This document shows positions 16,507 through 25,693 of a DNA stretch of 56,866 bases, one piece after another; the stretch's first letter is position 1; each line of letters opens with the position of its first letter. The translations under genes were made by a program, and so were the position numbers. The DNA comes from Bacteroidales bacterium. GTDB taxonomy: Bacteria; Bacteroidota; Bacteroidia; Bacteroidales; P3. A model generated the notes under the pieces. That model was not told the DNA's origin, made no database searches, and saw only the letters and a program-made list of their open reading frames with translations. The DNA lies in assembly GCA_009785505.1 (NCBI GenBank), contig WQWA01000009.1, forward strand, positions 1 through 56,866, in the 5' to 3' direction.

Positions 16507-16570
16507 CTACAACTAAAGAATTAGTTACATAACTAAAAAGCTAGTTGCATAACTAAAAAGTTAGTTGTAG
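16507..16570. repeat. 64-bp triple-hairpin (cloverleaf-like) repeat, copy A
   Basis: The layout is CTAC, 16-mer, ACAT, 16-mer, GCAT, 16-mer, GTAG. Each 16-mer is a small hairpin of the form AACTAA-nnnn-TTAGTT, and the outer CTAC/GTAG can close a stem, making three hairpins on one stalk with a 20-base period. A second 64-bp copy with the same layout is at 37936-37999. Confidence 0.8.
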
Positions 16571-16578
16571 AGTATTTT

Positions 16579-16610
16579 TTTGGTTGTTTCAGATAATTTT
16601 CGTACCTTTG
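16579..16610 (+). promoter_or_regulatory. Promoter of the asparaginase gene
   Basis: TTTG (16579-16582), a 20-base spacer, TACCTTTG (16603-16610). The ATG is 55 bases downstream. Confidence 0.7.
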
Positions 16611-16665
16611 TCTTTCGCGGGCAGACTTTATGAACTTTACAAACCTTCAAACGTTATAAACTACA

Positions 16666-17691
16666 ATGAACCCCAAAGTCCTTTTAATCTACACCGGCGG
16701 CACCATCGGGATGGTGCAAGATCCGAAAACCGGAGCATGGTCGCCGTTCGATTTCACATCGTTGCTTGAGACTATGCCGAGTTTGCGTAAACTCAACGTA
16801 GATATTGGCACGCACAGTTTTTCCAAAATCATTGATTCCTCGGATATGTGCCCGGAGTACTGGATTGAAATTGCAAAAGTGATTGAAGAAAACTACAAAA
16901 ATTACGATGGCTTTGTAGTTTTGCACGGCACGGACACGATGTCGTACACGGCATCAGCCCTGAGTTTCATGCTGGAAGGTTTGGAGAAATCGGTTATTTT
17001 AACCGGATCGCAACTGCCCATCGGTGTACTGCGAAGCGACGGAAAAGATAATCTCATCAACTCCATCGAAATCGCAGGATACAAAGAAAACGGCAAAGCA
17101 TTAGTGTCCGAAGTTTGTATTTGTTTTGAGAATAATTTGTATCGCGGCAATCGCACAACGAAATTGAACGCAGAAAATTTCAATGCGTTTTATTCCGGCA
17201 ATCATCCGGCGTTGGCAGAGGTTGGAATTCACGTGAAATACAATCGTCATGCGATTTTACAGCAAACCGAATCACGAGGATTATTGGTGCATAAAAAATT
17301 GGACGATCGTGTTGCAATCTTGAAAATTTATCCCGGAATTTCGCAAAATACAGTGGAAAGTATTTTGGCAATTGATGGTTTGCAAGGTTTGATTTTAGAA
17401 ACTTACGGAAGTGGAAATGCACCGTCAGCACCTTGGTTGAAAAATGCGTTGAAACGCGCGATTGATAATGGTTTAATCATTCTAAACATCACGCAGTGTA
17501 AAGCCGGAAAAGTCGAGATGGGCAAGTATCAAGCCAGTGTGGAATTGCTCGAAGCCGGTGTTATCAGCGGCGAAGACATGACCACCGAATCCGCCGTTAC
17601 AAAAATGATGGTTTTGCTGGGCTCTATAACACCAAAATCGAAAGTTGCGGAATTACTGCAAACCTCACTGTGTGGGGAGATGTCAAACTAA
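16666..17691 (+). CDS. ansA: Type I L-asparaginase
   Basis: Hydrolyses L-asparagine to aspartate and ammonia; 341 residues, as in cytoplasmic type I enzymes, with no signal peptide. LLIYTGGTIGMVQD holds the first catalytic Thr, VVLHGTDTMSYTASALSFML the second Thr and Asp, and GSQLPIGVLRSDGKDNLI the conserved Gly-Ser-Gln and Arg-x-Asp region. LQGLILETYGSGNAP in the C-terminal domain is typical. tpiA follows 11 bases after the stop, and prmA after that, so asparaginase may head a four-gene transcript. Confidence 0.93.
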   Translation: MNPKVLLIYTGGTIGMVQDPKTGAWSPFDFTSLLETMPSLRKLNVDIGTHSFSKIIDSSDMCPEYWIEIAKVIEENYKNYDGFVVLHGTDTMSYTASALSFMLEGLEKSVILTGSQLPIGVLRSDGKDNLINSIEIAGYKENGKALVSEVCICFENNLYRGNRTTKLNAENFNAFYSGNHPALAEVGIHVKYNRHAILQQTESRGLLVHKKLDDRVAILKIYPGISQNTVESILAIDGLQGLILETYGSGNAPSAPWLKNALKRAIDNGLIILNITQCKAGKVEMGKYQASVELLEAGVISGEDMTTESAVTKMMVLLGSITPKSKVAELLQTSLCGEMSN

Positions 17692-17702
17692 AAAACAACA
17701 TT

Positions 17703-18461
17703 ATGAGACGAAAAATTGTTGCCGGAAATTGGAAAATGAACAAAAGTTTTGCGGAAGCGGAAGACCTTTTGAACGAATTGTATGATGCTCTTGAAGAGCA
17801 AACGCCGTCGAATGTTGATGTGGTGGTTTGTCCGCCGTCAATTTACTTCGAAATGGCAGTTGATTTTTCGGAAACGGGCATTATTTCTGTTGGTGCACAA
17901 GATGTCAGCAAGTATGAAAACGGTGCTTATACGGGTGAAATTTCTGCACAAATGTTGAGCGGCATGCAGGTGGAATACTGCATCGTCGGACACTCCGAAC
18001 GCAGGAAATATCACAGCGAAACCGATGCCGAAATTGCCCAAAAAACCGATGTTCTGTTGAAACACGACATCACACCAATTGTATGTTGTGGCGAAATTCT
18101 GAGCGAACGCGAAAAAAACATCCATTTCGAGGTTGTGAAAAAACAAATTTCGGATGCGTTGTTTCATTTGGATCCGCTGGATTTTGCAAAAATCATAATC
18201 GCTTACGAGCCCGTTTGGGCAATCGGAACAGGACATACCGCAACGCCCGAGCAAGCACAAGAAATGCACGCTTTCATTCGCAAAACCATTGAAGAAAAAT
18301 TCGGCAAAGAAATCGCCAAAAAACTCCCAATTCTCTACGGTGGGAGTTGCAACGCAAAAAATGCGAAAGATTTGTTTTCGCAAGCCGATGTTGACGGAGG
18401 TTTGATTGGCGGTGCATCCTTAGTTGCACAGGACTTTGTAACAATTGCGAATGCATTCTGA
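17703..18461 (+). CDS. tpiA: Triosephosphate isomerase
   Basis: Interconverts dihydroxyacetone phosphate and glyceraldehyde 3-phosphate; 252 residues, normal length. AGNWKMNKS has the catalytic Lys, CIVGHSERRKY the catalytic His, AYEPVWAIGTGHTA the catalytic Glu, and LYGGSCNAKNA and GGLIGGASL the phosphate-binding loops. The frame is open to 17670 inside the asparaginase gene, but MRRKIVAGNWK at 17703 is the family start. prmA starts two bases after the stop. Confidence 0.97.
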   Translation: MRRKIVAGNWKMNKSFAEAEDLLNELYDALEEQTPSNVDVVVCPPSIYFEMAVDFSETGIISVGAQDVSKYENGAYTGEISAQMLSGMQVEYCIVGHSERRKYHSETDAEIAQKTDVLLKHDITPIVCCGEILSEREKNIHFEVVKKQISDALFHLDPLDFAKIIIAYEPVWAIGTGHTATPEQAQEMHAFIRKTIEEKFGKEIAKKLPILYGGSCNAKNAKDLFSQADVDGGLIGGASLVAQDFVTIANAF

Positions 18462-18463
18462 AC

Positions 18464-19291
18464 ATGCAGTATTCCGAACTAAATATCGTCCATCATCAAG
18501 AGCCGATGCAAACCGAAATTCTGATTGCACAACTTGGTGAATTGGGGTTTGACAGTTTTGTGGAAAATTCCAATGAATTGTCAGCGTATATTCCTTCGGA
18601 AAACTTTTCGGAAAATGATATTTTTTCGTTGGTAAAATCTTCGCCGAATATTAACAGTTTTTCCGTAAAAAAAATAGAGGAGCAAAATTGGAATTCCGTT
18701 TGGGAAAGTAGCTACGAGCCTGTACGTTTCGACAATTTTTGCACCATTCGTGCGCCTTTTCACGAGCCTGTTTCGGATGTGAAATTTGATTTGATTATCG
18801 AACCAAAAATGTCGTTCGGAACTGCTCATCATGAAACAACTTCGTTGATGATTGAGTGGCTAAGGTCCGAGCCTGTCAAGGGAAAGCGAATTTTGGATAT
18901 GGGCTGCGGAACAGGAATTTTGGCGATTCTAGCAAAAAAATTGGGCGCAGAGTTTGTAGAAGCCATTGACAATGATGAATGGGCTTTTGAAAACACAAAA
19001 GAAAATATCTTGCGAAATGAAACTTCTGAAATTTATGTAGAATTGGGCGATGCAGAAAATTTAAAAGGCAAAAAATTCGATTTAATCATTGCAAACATCA
19101 ATCGCAATATCTTAATTCGAGATATGCCGATGTATGTAGAAACGATGTCAAAAAATGCAGTTATTTTATTGAGCGGATTTTACAAATCGGATTTGGATGC
19201 TGTTTCGAAATCCTGCGTTGACAACGGCTTACAATATATTTCACATCTCGAAAAAAATAATTGGGCTGCGGCCAAATTTGTAAAATCATGA
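18464..19291 (+). CDS. prmA: Ribosomal protein L11 methyltransferase
   Basis: Transfers methyl groups from SAM to ribosomal protein L11; 275 residues. An N-terminal recognition domain (about 1-110) is followed by a class I methyltransferase fold: KMSFGTAHHETTSLMIEWL is the PrmA signature before motif I, ILDMGCGTGILAILAKKLGA is motif I, EAIDNDEWAFENTKENI motif II, and FDLIIANINRNILI motif IV (NINR where many have NIL). It is tightly packed between tpiA (two bases) and the large secreted protein gene, whose ATG overlaps its TGA. Confidence 0.93.
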   Translation: MQYSELNIVHHQEPMQTEILIAQLGELGFDSFVENSNELSAYIPSENFSENDIFSLVKSSPNINSFSVKKIEEQNWNSVWESSYEPVRFDNFCTIRAPFHEPVSDVKFDLIIEPKMSFGTAHHETTSLMIEWLRSEPVKGKRILDMGCGTGILAILAKKLGAEFVEAIDNDEWAFENTKENILRNETSEIYVELGDAENLKGKKFDLIIANINRNILIRDMPMYVETMSKNAVILLSGFYKSDLDAVSKSCVDNGLQYISHLEKNNWAAAKFVKS

Positions 19292-22200
19292 AGCGGATTA
19301 CGCTCATAATTTTTTCTGTTTTATTCGGAATAAATTCTCTGAAATCTCAGCCTTTTAGAGCGTTCTCGCCGGACATTACAGCTTTTTCGCAAGAAGCCGA
19401 ACGTTTTTTTTTGACGGATCGCAATGCAGATCGACGAACGCAGGCCCGTGCTGCCGAACTTGTTGATGAATTCTTGCCGGTTTTCAACAGACTGACCGTT
19501 CCGGAACAAAGAGCATTTTTGGAAATGAGCAATGCCGCACTTCGAGCGAATATGCGCCCGTTTCCAACATTTGAAAATGTACTCCGAGCCACAATCAATT
19601 TTTTTGAAAACAATCAATCTGCAGTGAGTTTCAGTCGCTACATCTACGCTTTGAATAGAATTGCCGAAAACCGCAGAATGCGCGACTTCGACCTGTTGCT
19701 CGTAAGTACAAATCGCATGTTTGAAACGGGATTTCTACACGAAAGCATGTCTGTAAGATGGAGAGTTGACGGCGAAAGTTCGTTCGAATTTGTTGAGGGA
19801 AATCCACGTTTTGTGTTTTTAGGAACAAACCTGATTGGGTATGCACACAACGATAGCACAAAGATTCACTCCACACGCGGCATATTTTATCCGCTAACTC
19901 AAATGTGGTTTGGAGTGGGTGGATTAGTTGATTTTACAAGGGCAGGCTTCGATATGAACGAAATGTTTGCTCAACTTCAGGCAGAATATGAAATCAACCT
20001 TCGAAGAGCAAGATTTGAGGTGGATTCTGTCCTTTTTTTCAATAAAATTTATTTTGATCGACCCTTGCTTGGAAGATTGGAAGAACGTATTTTGGCAAAT
20101 GTCAGACAAGGCGAAGCCTCGTTTCCGATGTTTGTTTCTTATGATCATAGTTTGGTCATTAGGAATATTTTCGAAGGCGTGGACTTCGAAGGCCAATACA
20201 CACAAGCCGGAAGCCGCGTTAGAAGCGGAAGTGCTGATAATTTTGCAACATTAAGATTTCGACAGGGTGATCAAACAATTTTAACTGTTTCCGCAAGAAA
20301 TTTTTTATTTGGACAAAATCGAATATCGACCCGAATGGCGGAAGTCCACATTCCAATTGGCGATGAAGAAATTCGACATTTGGTTGCAGAAGTCCGATAT
20401 GACGATACGCGTCGCGAATTGATCATTTTACATCCGGAAATGAATGCGTTCAGAACTCCGATTCACAACAGCTATCACCAATTGGATATGTATGTCGAAG
20501 CCATATATTGGTCGTTAGATTCGGCGTTTATGGACTTTCGAATGTTAAGAATTCCGAACAATGCGGGAGTCGGGGTATTTGAATCCAAAAACTTTTTCTC
20601 GCAGCACGATATGGAGGTGTTTTTGCAACAAAGCGAAGATAATCTGTTTCATCTTCTTCGTAGAATGTCTGAGCAACATAACACTCGAACGTTGCAATTA
20701 AGAGCAATCGCACAATTTCTCAGACGAGATATCACACAAACTCGAATTATGCTTTTTCGGTTGGCGTCCATGGGTTTTGTACACTACAACAGAGAACGAG
20801 AAGAGGCAGAACTATTGCCAAAATTGTTTCACTTTTTGCAATCTTCTGCGGAGCGAACCGATTTTGATGTGCTTCGAATTGTATCGCGACAAGTCGATGC
20901 TCCAAATGCACGACTCAACCTTGAAACAAACGAGTTGCAAATATTCGGAGTGGAAAGAGTTGTTTTAAGTTTAGCACAAAATGTCTATGTGATTCCCGAC
21001 GGACAAACCATTACGATGAAGCAAAATCGTGACTTTTCATTCGATGGAACTATTCGCAGTGGACGATTTAATTTCGTCGCAGAACGATCTTTTTTCGATT
21101 ATGAAAATTTCACGATTTCAATGGATACGATCGAATCCATGACATTTTCTGTGAGATACGGACAGCCTGACATTTTCGGAAACTTCCAAACACGAGCAAT
21201 TGATGCGACCATTGAAGAATTGAGCGGCGTGATTTTTATCGACAGTGCGATAAATCGATCCGGACGAGAACAATTTACGCACTTTCCAATTTTTGAAAGC
21301 TTCCAAAATTCGTATGTTCGATTCGAAGATTCAACGATACAAAACGGCGTATATTTAGCCGAAAATTTTTACTTCACGGTTTATCCGTTTCGACTTGAAA
21401 ATTTACATAATTTCGAAACCGATAATATTAGATTTCCGGGGTATTTGACGTCTGCCGGAATTTTCCCGACAATTTATGAAAGTTTGATCGTTATGCCGGA
21501 TTTTTCGCTGGGATTCACAACAGTGCCTCCCGAAGGTTTTTGGAAAATTTATGGTGGAAGAGGAAAATTTCATGACACGTTGAGATTGAGCAACGATGGA
21601 TTAATCGGCAGTGGGCAGATGGATTTCATGACATCGACAAGTTTTTCAAATCGATTTATTTTTATGCCGGATTCCGCAAATGCAATCATTCAAAGATTTG
21701 ATGTGGAAGCACAAACGATAAGCCCGGAATTTCCGCAAGCAGAAGGTCGAACAGCAGATTTGCATTGGCAACCTTATCAAGATTTATTCTCAGTTGAGAA
21801 TAGAACAGACGGTTTTTCGGTGTTCGATGATGAGGTCAGATTTTTTGGAGAACTCATACTTTCAAGCGGAGGAATGATCGGCGACGGAAGGGCTGTTTTT
21901 GAAAATAAAGCCGAAATGAGTAGTGAAAAATTTATAATTAGAAACCGAGATTTATTTTCGGATACTGTGAGTTTTGCACTCAAAAGTGGAGACGGTAGAA
22001 GCATTGCAATTGAGTCGGAAAACTATACCGTTCATGTGAATTTTGACGCGCAAAGAGCCCATTTTGAAAGCAATGACCCAACCGTATTTTTGGAGTTTCC
22101 CCATATTCGATTTTTGTGTTTTATCAACGAATTGGAATGGGACATGGCATCAAACATGGCTTATTTGAAAAACACACGCCCATCGTCTTTTTCTGATGAA

Positions 22201-23799
22201 GAGTTAGATGCTATGAGTCTTCGTGAACTTGTCGCGATTGGTGACGATTTGCCGGGTTCTAAGTTTATATCTTTGCACCCTAGACAAGATTCTTTGACAT
22301 TTATTTCGCCACGTGCACAATATAATTTGCAAACCAATGAGCTAAACATTCAGCAAGTTCGCATTATTTACACGGCAGATATCGCAGTTCAGCCGAGCGA
22401 AGGAGATATCACAGTTGGGCGAGATTCTTATATTCAACCTTTCGAAAATGCGAATCTTTTGGTGGGCGTTCACAATCAATTTTTTGATATTTTTGACGCG
22501 ACGGTTGAGATTCAAGGACGAAACAGATTTACGGCAAGCGGAACGTTCAATTACGTTGATGCTACAGGGGAAATTTTTCCGCTATTTTTCGAAAGATTAA
22601 CGCCGAATCGTGACGGAATCACGACCGGAACATCAACTATAGACGAGGAAAGCGACTTCTCGCTAAGTCCTGCATTTGGTTTTGCCGGACAAGTAACGAT
22701 GAGCGCAAACGATCCGTATTTACACTTTTCCGGAAACTCAAGAATCAACCACATTTGTGAGGAAGAAGACGAGCGTTCGTGGTTTAGAATCAACACTCCG
22801 ATAGATCCTGAAAACGTAAGAATACCAATTACAGAAACGGTTACAAGGGGCGGACGAGAAGCCGGTCGTACCGAGGGAACAGGATTTTACATGAGTAATC
22901 GAGGTGATTTGTTTCCTGCGTTTTTCTCGCCGATAAGAAGCACGGATAGACCTGTATTGACGAGAACGGGAACATTGTTTTTCGACAATGAACAAAGGTC
23001 GTATATCATTGAGCCTACAGAAGAAGAAAATGAAGCGGGCAGGCTGATATTTAACACGACAGACTGCACCTTTACCTTGCATGGAGCACCTGATTTTAAT
23101 TTAGATTTAGGGCGTGTAGGTTTTTGCAGTTTTGGCATGTTGCAACATAACTTTCGAAACAATTCAACAGTTTTTGATGCCGTTATCGGATTGGATTTTT
23201 TCTTTGAACAAAGGGCTTTGAATATATTGGTCAGAAATTTGGAATCTCTTGCTGTTGGTGCAGAGCAGAGCACCGATAAATTTGTGGATTTTGTCCGATC
23301 TCAACTTCCTCAAGAAGAAGCCGAACGCTTGGAAAGAGAAATTAGAATGTTTGGTGCTGTTCGCAGATTGCCGTCTGATCTCGAACGAACAATTCTTTTT
23401 TCAGATGTCAATTTACAGTGGGACGAAGGGTCGAGATCGTTTGTTTCTGTCGGAAAATTAGGTGTTGCCGCTGTCGGCTCAACACAAATCAATCGTTCTG
23501 TTAACGGCGTGTTGCAACTCATAAGAAGTCCGAGAGGTGATGTGCTCAATCTTTATTTGGAGATCGCTCCAAGAATATGGTATTTCTTTTCTTACAGCGA
23601 TGGTTTGATGCAAGCCATTTCGTCGGAAGACGATTTCAACGATCTGATAACCGAACAAAGGGTTTCGAGACGCAGGCTTCGAGGGGATGGAGGAGGTAGG
23701 TATGAATTCGGAATTTCCACGTTGCGTCACCGAAATCTGTTTTTGTCGAACATCAGTCGGATAAGAGAGAATTTAGCCGACGATGACGAAGACGATTAA
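19288..23799 (+). CDS. Very large secreted or periplasmic protein, unknown function
   Basis: 1503 residues with a signal peptide (MKRITLIIFSVLFGINSLKSQ). The ATG overlaps the prmA stop (ATGA), so translation is coupled. After an all-helical start (residues 20-180) the protein is almost entirely beta-strand-rich, with repeating blocks about strands, 'FG.L.LSSGGMIGDG' turns (near residue 860) and late FFFEQRALNILVRNLE and RIWYFFSYSDGLMQAIS segments. There is no T9SS sorting domain, lipobox or catalytic motif. The C-terminal tail is very acidic (ENLADDDEDD). It recalls conserved giant Bacteroidales proteins of unknown role; the LptA/OstA-like or envelope-scaffold idea is only an impression from the repeated strand pattern. 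Confidence 0.7.
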   Translation: MKRITLIIFSVLFGINSLKSQPFRAFSPDITAFSQEAERFFLTDRNADRRTQARAAELVDEFLPVFNRLTVPEQRAFLEMSNAALRANMRPFPTFENVLRATINFFENNQSAVSFSRYIYALNRIAENRRMRDFDLLLVSTNRMFETGFLHESMSVRWRVDGESSFEFVEGNPRFVFLGTNLIGYAHNDSTKIHSTRGIFYPLTQMWFGVGGLVDFTRAGFDMNEMFAQLQAEYEINLRRARFEVDSVLFFNKIYFDRPLLGRLEERILANVRQGEASFPMFVSYDHSLVIRNIFEGVDFEGQYTQAGSRVRSGSADNFATLRFRQGDQTILTVSARNFLFGQNRISTRMAEVHIPIGDEEIRHLVAEVRYDDTRRELIILHPEMNAFRTPIHNSYHQLDMYVEAIYWSLDSAFMDFRMLRIPNNAGVGVFESKNFFSQHDMEVFLQQSEDNLFHLLRRMSEQHNTRTLQLRAIAQFLRRDITQTRIMLFRLASMGFVHYNREREEAELLPKLFHFLQSSAERTDFDVLRIVSRQVDAPNARLNLETNELQIFGVERVVLSLAQNVYVIPDGQTITMKQNRDFSFDGTIRSGRFNFVAERSFFDYENFTISMDTIESMTFSVRYGQPDIFGNFQTRAIDATIEELSGVIFIDSAINRSGREQFTHFPIFESFQNSYVRFEDSTIQNGVYLAENFYFTVYPFRLENLHNFETDNIRFPGYLTSAGIFPTIYESLIVMPDFSLGFTTVPPEGFWKIYGGRGKFHDTLRLSNDGLIGSGQMDFMTSTSFSNRFIFMPDSANAIIQRFDVEAQTISPEFPQAEGRTADLHWQPYQDLFSVENRTDGFSVFDDEVRFFGELILSSGGMIGDGRAVFENKAEMSSEKFIIRNRDLFSDTVSFALKSGDGRSIAIESENYTVHVNFDAQRAHFESNDPTVFLEFPHIRFLCFINELEWDMASNMAYLKNTRPSSFSDEELDAMSLRELVAIGDDLPGSKFISLHPRQDSLTFISPRAQYNLQTNELNIQQVRIIYTADIAVQPSEGDITVGRDSYIQPFENANLLVGVHNQFFDIFDATVEIQGRNRFTASGTFNYVDATGEIFPLFFERLTPNRDGITTGTSTIDEESDFSLSPAFGFAGQVTMSANDPYLHFSGNSRINHICEEEDERSWFRINTPIDPENVRIPITETVTRGGREAGRTEGTGFYMSNRGDLFPAFFSPIRSTDRPVLTRTGTLFFDNEQRSYIIEPTEEENEAGRLIFNTTDCTFTLHGAPDFNLDLGRVGFCSFGMLQHNFRNNSTVFDAVIGLDFFFEQRALNILVRNLESLAVGAEQSTDKFVDFVRSQLPQEEAERLEREIRMFGAVRRLPSDLERTILFSDVNLQWDEGSRSFVSVGKLGVAAVGSTQINRSVNGVLQLIRSPRGDVLNLYLEIAPRIWYFFSYSDGLMQAISSEDDFNDLITEQRVSRRRLRGDGGGRYEFGISTLRHRNLFLSNISRIRENLADDDEDD

Positions 23800-23825
23800 A
23801 ATTTGTAAAGTTCAATTATTTTTCA

Positions 23826-23833
23826 TACCTTTG
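23826..23833 (+). promoter_or_regulatory. -7 element for the sirtuin gene
   Basis: TACCTTTG. A GTG lies five bases later (23839) and the preferred ATG at 23854. It overlaps no coding sequence. Confidence 0.6.
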
Positions 23834-23853
23834 TAACGGTGAAGGATATTCAA

Positions 23854-24537
23854 ATGAAAAAACTAGTTATATTTACAGGAGCCGGAATCAGTGCAGAATC
23901 CGGAATTGCTACATTTCGAGCGAGCGATGGGCTTTGGGCGAATTACCGTATCGAAGATGTTTGTACGCCGGAAGCATTGCTAAATAACCGTGATGCGGTT
24001 ATTGATTTTTACAACTTGCGTCGCAAGGAGGTACTGACCAAACAACCGAATGCCGCACATTTGGGCTTGAAAGAGTTGGAAAAAGACTTTGATGTGCAAA
24101 TTATTACGCAAAACATTGACGATTTGCACGAACGAGCAGGTAGTAAAAACGTGTTGCACATTCATGGCGAAATTCGGAAATTGTGTAGTTCTCGCGATGT
24201 TTCGCAAACCGTTGAACTTGACGGTTGGGAGCAGAAATTAGACACCCGGCATCCCGATGGCTCTCTGCTTCGTCCGTTTGTCGTGTTTTTCGGCGAACAA
24301 GTGCCATTGCTTGAACGTGCGATAGACATCACCTCTGAAGCGGATATTTTTGTCGTGATTGGAACGTCTTTGCAAGTTTATCCTGCTGCGTCATTGCTGC
24401 ATTACACTCGTCCGAATGTGCCGATATATGTGATTGATCCGAATGTTCCGGCAATTTCGTCGCAACGAAATCCGTTGCATATTATTCAAAAATCTGCAAC
24501 GGAAGGAATCGCCGATTTGATAAATATGCTTAAATAA
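23854..24537 (+). CDS. cobB: Sir2 family NAD-dependent protein deacylase
   Basis: Removes acyl groups from lysines using NAD+; 227 residues. FTGAGISAESGIATFRASDGLW is the NAD-binding start (given here in part: GAGISAESG, TFR), QNIDDLHERAG the catalytic-site motif and HIHGEIRK the catalytic His. LRPFVVFFGEQVP and VIGTSLQVYPAASLL complete the core. The zinc-binding four-Cys module of classical sirtuins is absent; only one Cys (KLCSS) occurs there, as in a subgroup of Bacteroidota sirtuins. The ATG at 23854 gives the typical N-terminus; an in-frame GTG at 23839, five bases after the promoter element, is an alternative. Confidence 0.88.
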   Translation: MKKLVIFTGAGISAESGIATFRASDGLWANYRIEDVCTPEALLNNRDAVIDFYNLRRKEVLTKQPNAAHLGLKELEKDFDVQIITQNIDDLHERAGSKNVLHIHGEIRKLCSSRDVSQTVELDGWEQKLDTRHPDGSLLRPFVVFFGEQVPLLERAIDITSEADIFVVIGTSLQVYPAASLLHYTRPNVPIYVIDPNVPAISSQRNPLHIIQKSATEGIADLINMLK

Positions 24538-24553
24538 GCGTAGCGAAAACTTC

Positions 24554-25693
24554 TCACAAAATAAATAATTTTTCGGCAATTAAATCCGAAAATAAGGCAC
24601 CTTTTTCGGTTGTTATCACGCAGTCGTTCTCAAAAATAGTCCAATCGTTTGGAATTTGTGCGATGTTTTTTTGAAAATGCTGTAAAAATGACTCATCGAA
24701 GTTTGTTTTGATAAAATTTCGGGAAATTCCCCATTGCGTGCGAATGGCGGTCATTGCGTATTCGTTATATTGCATTTTTTGAGTTAAAATTTCCGATTCG
24801 CTTGGCAAAATACCTTTACTTATGGAGGAAATATATGCGTCCACATTTGCAATATTCCAACTTCGAGATGAACCGGAAAAACTATGTGCCGAAGCTCCAA
24901 AGCCGTAGTATTTACTGAGATTCCAATAATTCGAATTGTGTTTGGCGTATTGTTTGTTTTTGCAAAAGTTCGACGTTTCGTAAGCTTCAAAACCGTGATT
25001 TTTCAACTGCTCTCGCAAGATTAAATACTGTTTTTCAACTTGTTCTTCGCGAGGAGATTGAACATCCAAATTTCGAATTTGTTTATCCAAAAAAGTGTTC
25101 GGCTCAATGGTCAAAGCATATGCCGAAAGGTGCGGAATATCTAGTGAAAAAAATGTTTTTAAATTTTCCTGCCACATTTCGTTTGTCAATGTTGGAATGC
25201 CGTAAATCAAATCTATAGACAGGTTTTCGAAGCCCAAATTTTGTGCATGTTCAAGAGTTTCAAAAACTTGTTTTGGAGAGTGCTTCCGATTTAAATATGT
25301 CAAATCTTTTTCAAAAAATGATTGAACACCTACGCTCAAACGGTTGATCGGCGTGTGATTTCGAAGATTTTTCAAATAATTTTTTGTTAGCGTTTCGGGA
25401 TTTCCTTCAAATGTTATTTCCATGTTTTCTGAAAATAAAAAATGATTTTGCAGGGTTTCAAAGATTTTCACAACGTTCCGAATATCCAACAAAGACGGCG
25501 TTCCACCACCGAAATAAATTGTTTCGATTGGTAGAGACGCACGGCCGTGCGTCTTTACGGTGTTTCGCAATTTAATTTCGGAAATCAACGCATCAACATA
25601 TTGTGATTTTTTTTCAATATCCGATATCGAATAAAAATTACAATACCCGCATTTTTGCAGACAAAATGGAATATGAATATAAATTCCTGCCAT
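24554..25693 (-). CDS. hemW: HemW-like radical SAM protein (coproporphyrinogen III oxidase-like)
   Basis: A radical SAM protein linked to heme insertion; 379 residues. GIYIHIPFCLQKCGYCNFYS contains the CxxxCxxC motif that binds the [4Fe-4S] cluster, IYFGGGTPSLL the GGGTPS motif, and RLSVGVQSF and LIYGIPTLT later core motifs. HemW differs from true HemN in having Phe after the third Cys, as here. The start at 25693 shares one base with the kinase stop (TAATG). Residues 46-55 (VKTHGRASLP), just before the GGGTPS strand, are translated from an in-frame palindromic repeat. Operon order: barrel, kinase, hemW. Confidence 0.93.
   Translation of the reverse strand: MAGIYIHIPFCLQKCGYCNFYSISDIEKKSQYVDALISEIKLRNTVKTHGRASLPIETIYFGGGTPSLLDIRNVVKIFETLQNHFLFSENMEITFEGNPETLTKNYLKNLRNHTPINRLSVGVQSFFEKDLTYLNRKHSPKQVFETLEHAQNLGFENLSIDLIYGIPTLTNEMWQENLKTFFSLDIPHLSAYALTIEPNTFLDKQIRNLDVQSPREEQVEKQYLILREQLKNHGFEAYETSNFCKNKQYAKHNSNYWNLSKYYGFGASAHSFSGSSRSWNIANVDAYISSISKGILPSESEILTQKMQYNEYAMTAIRTQWGISRNFIKTNFDESFLQHFQKNIAQIPNDWTIFENDCVITTEKGALFSDLIAEKLFIL
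25531..25558 (-). repeat. GTAG-type 28-bp palindrome, in frame in hemW
   Basis: GTAGAGACGCACGG followed by CCGTGCGTCTTTAC: one mismatch from a perfect 28-base palindrome. It is the best copy of the variant seen in decayed form in hydF. Confidence 0.8.

Noticed and set aside
16507-16570. CRISPR array
   Set aside because: The 20-base period consists of hairpins with 4-base spacers, far too short for CRISPR spacers, and no cas genes are present.
16507-16570. A tRNA gene, because of the cloverleaf-like folding
   Set aside because: There is no acceptor stem of 7 pairs, no T-loop GGTTCGA and no anticodon stem; the arms are only 5-6 pairs with 4-base loops.
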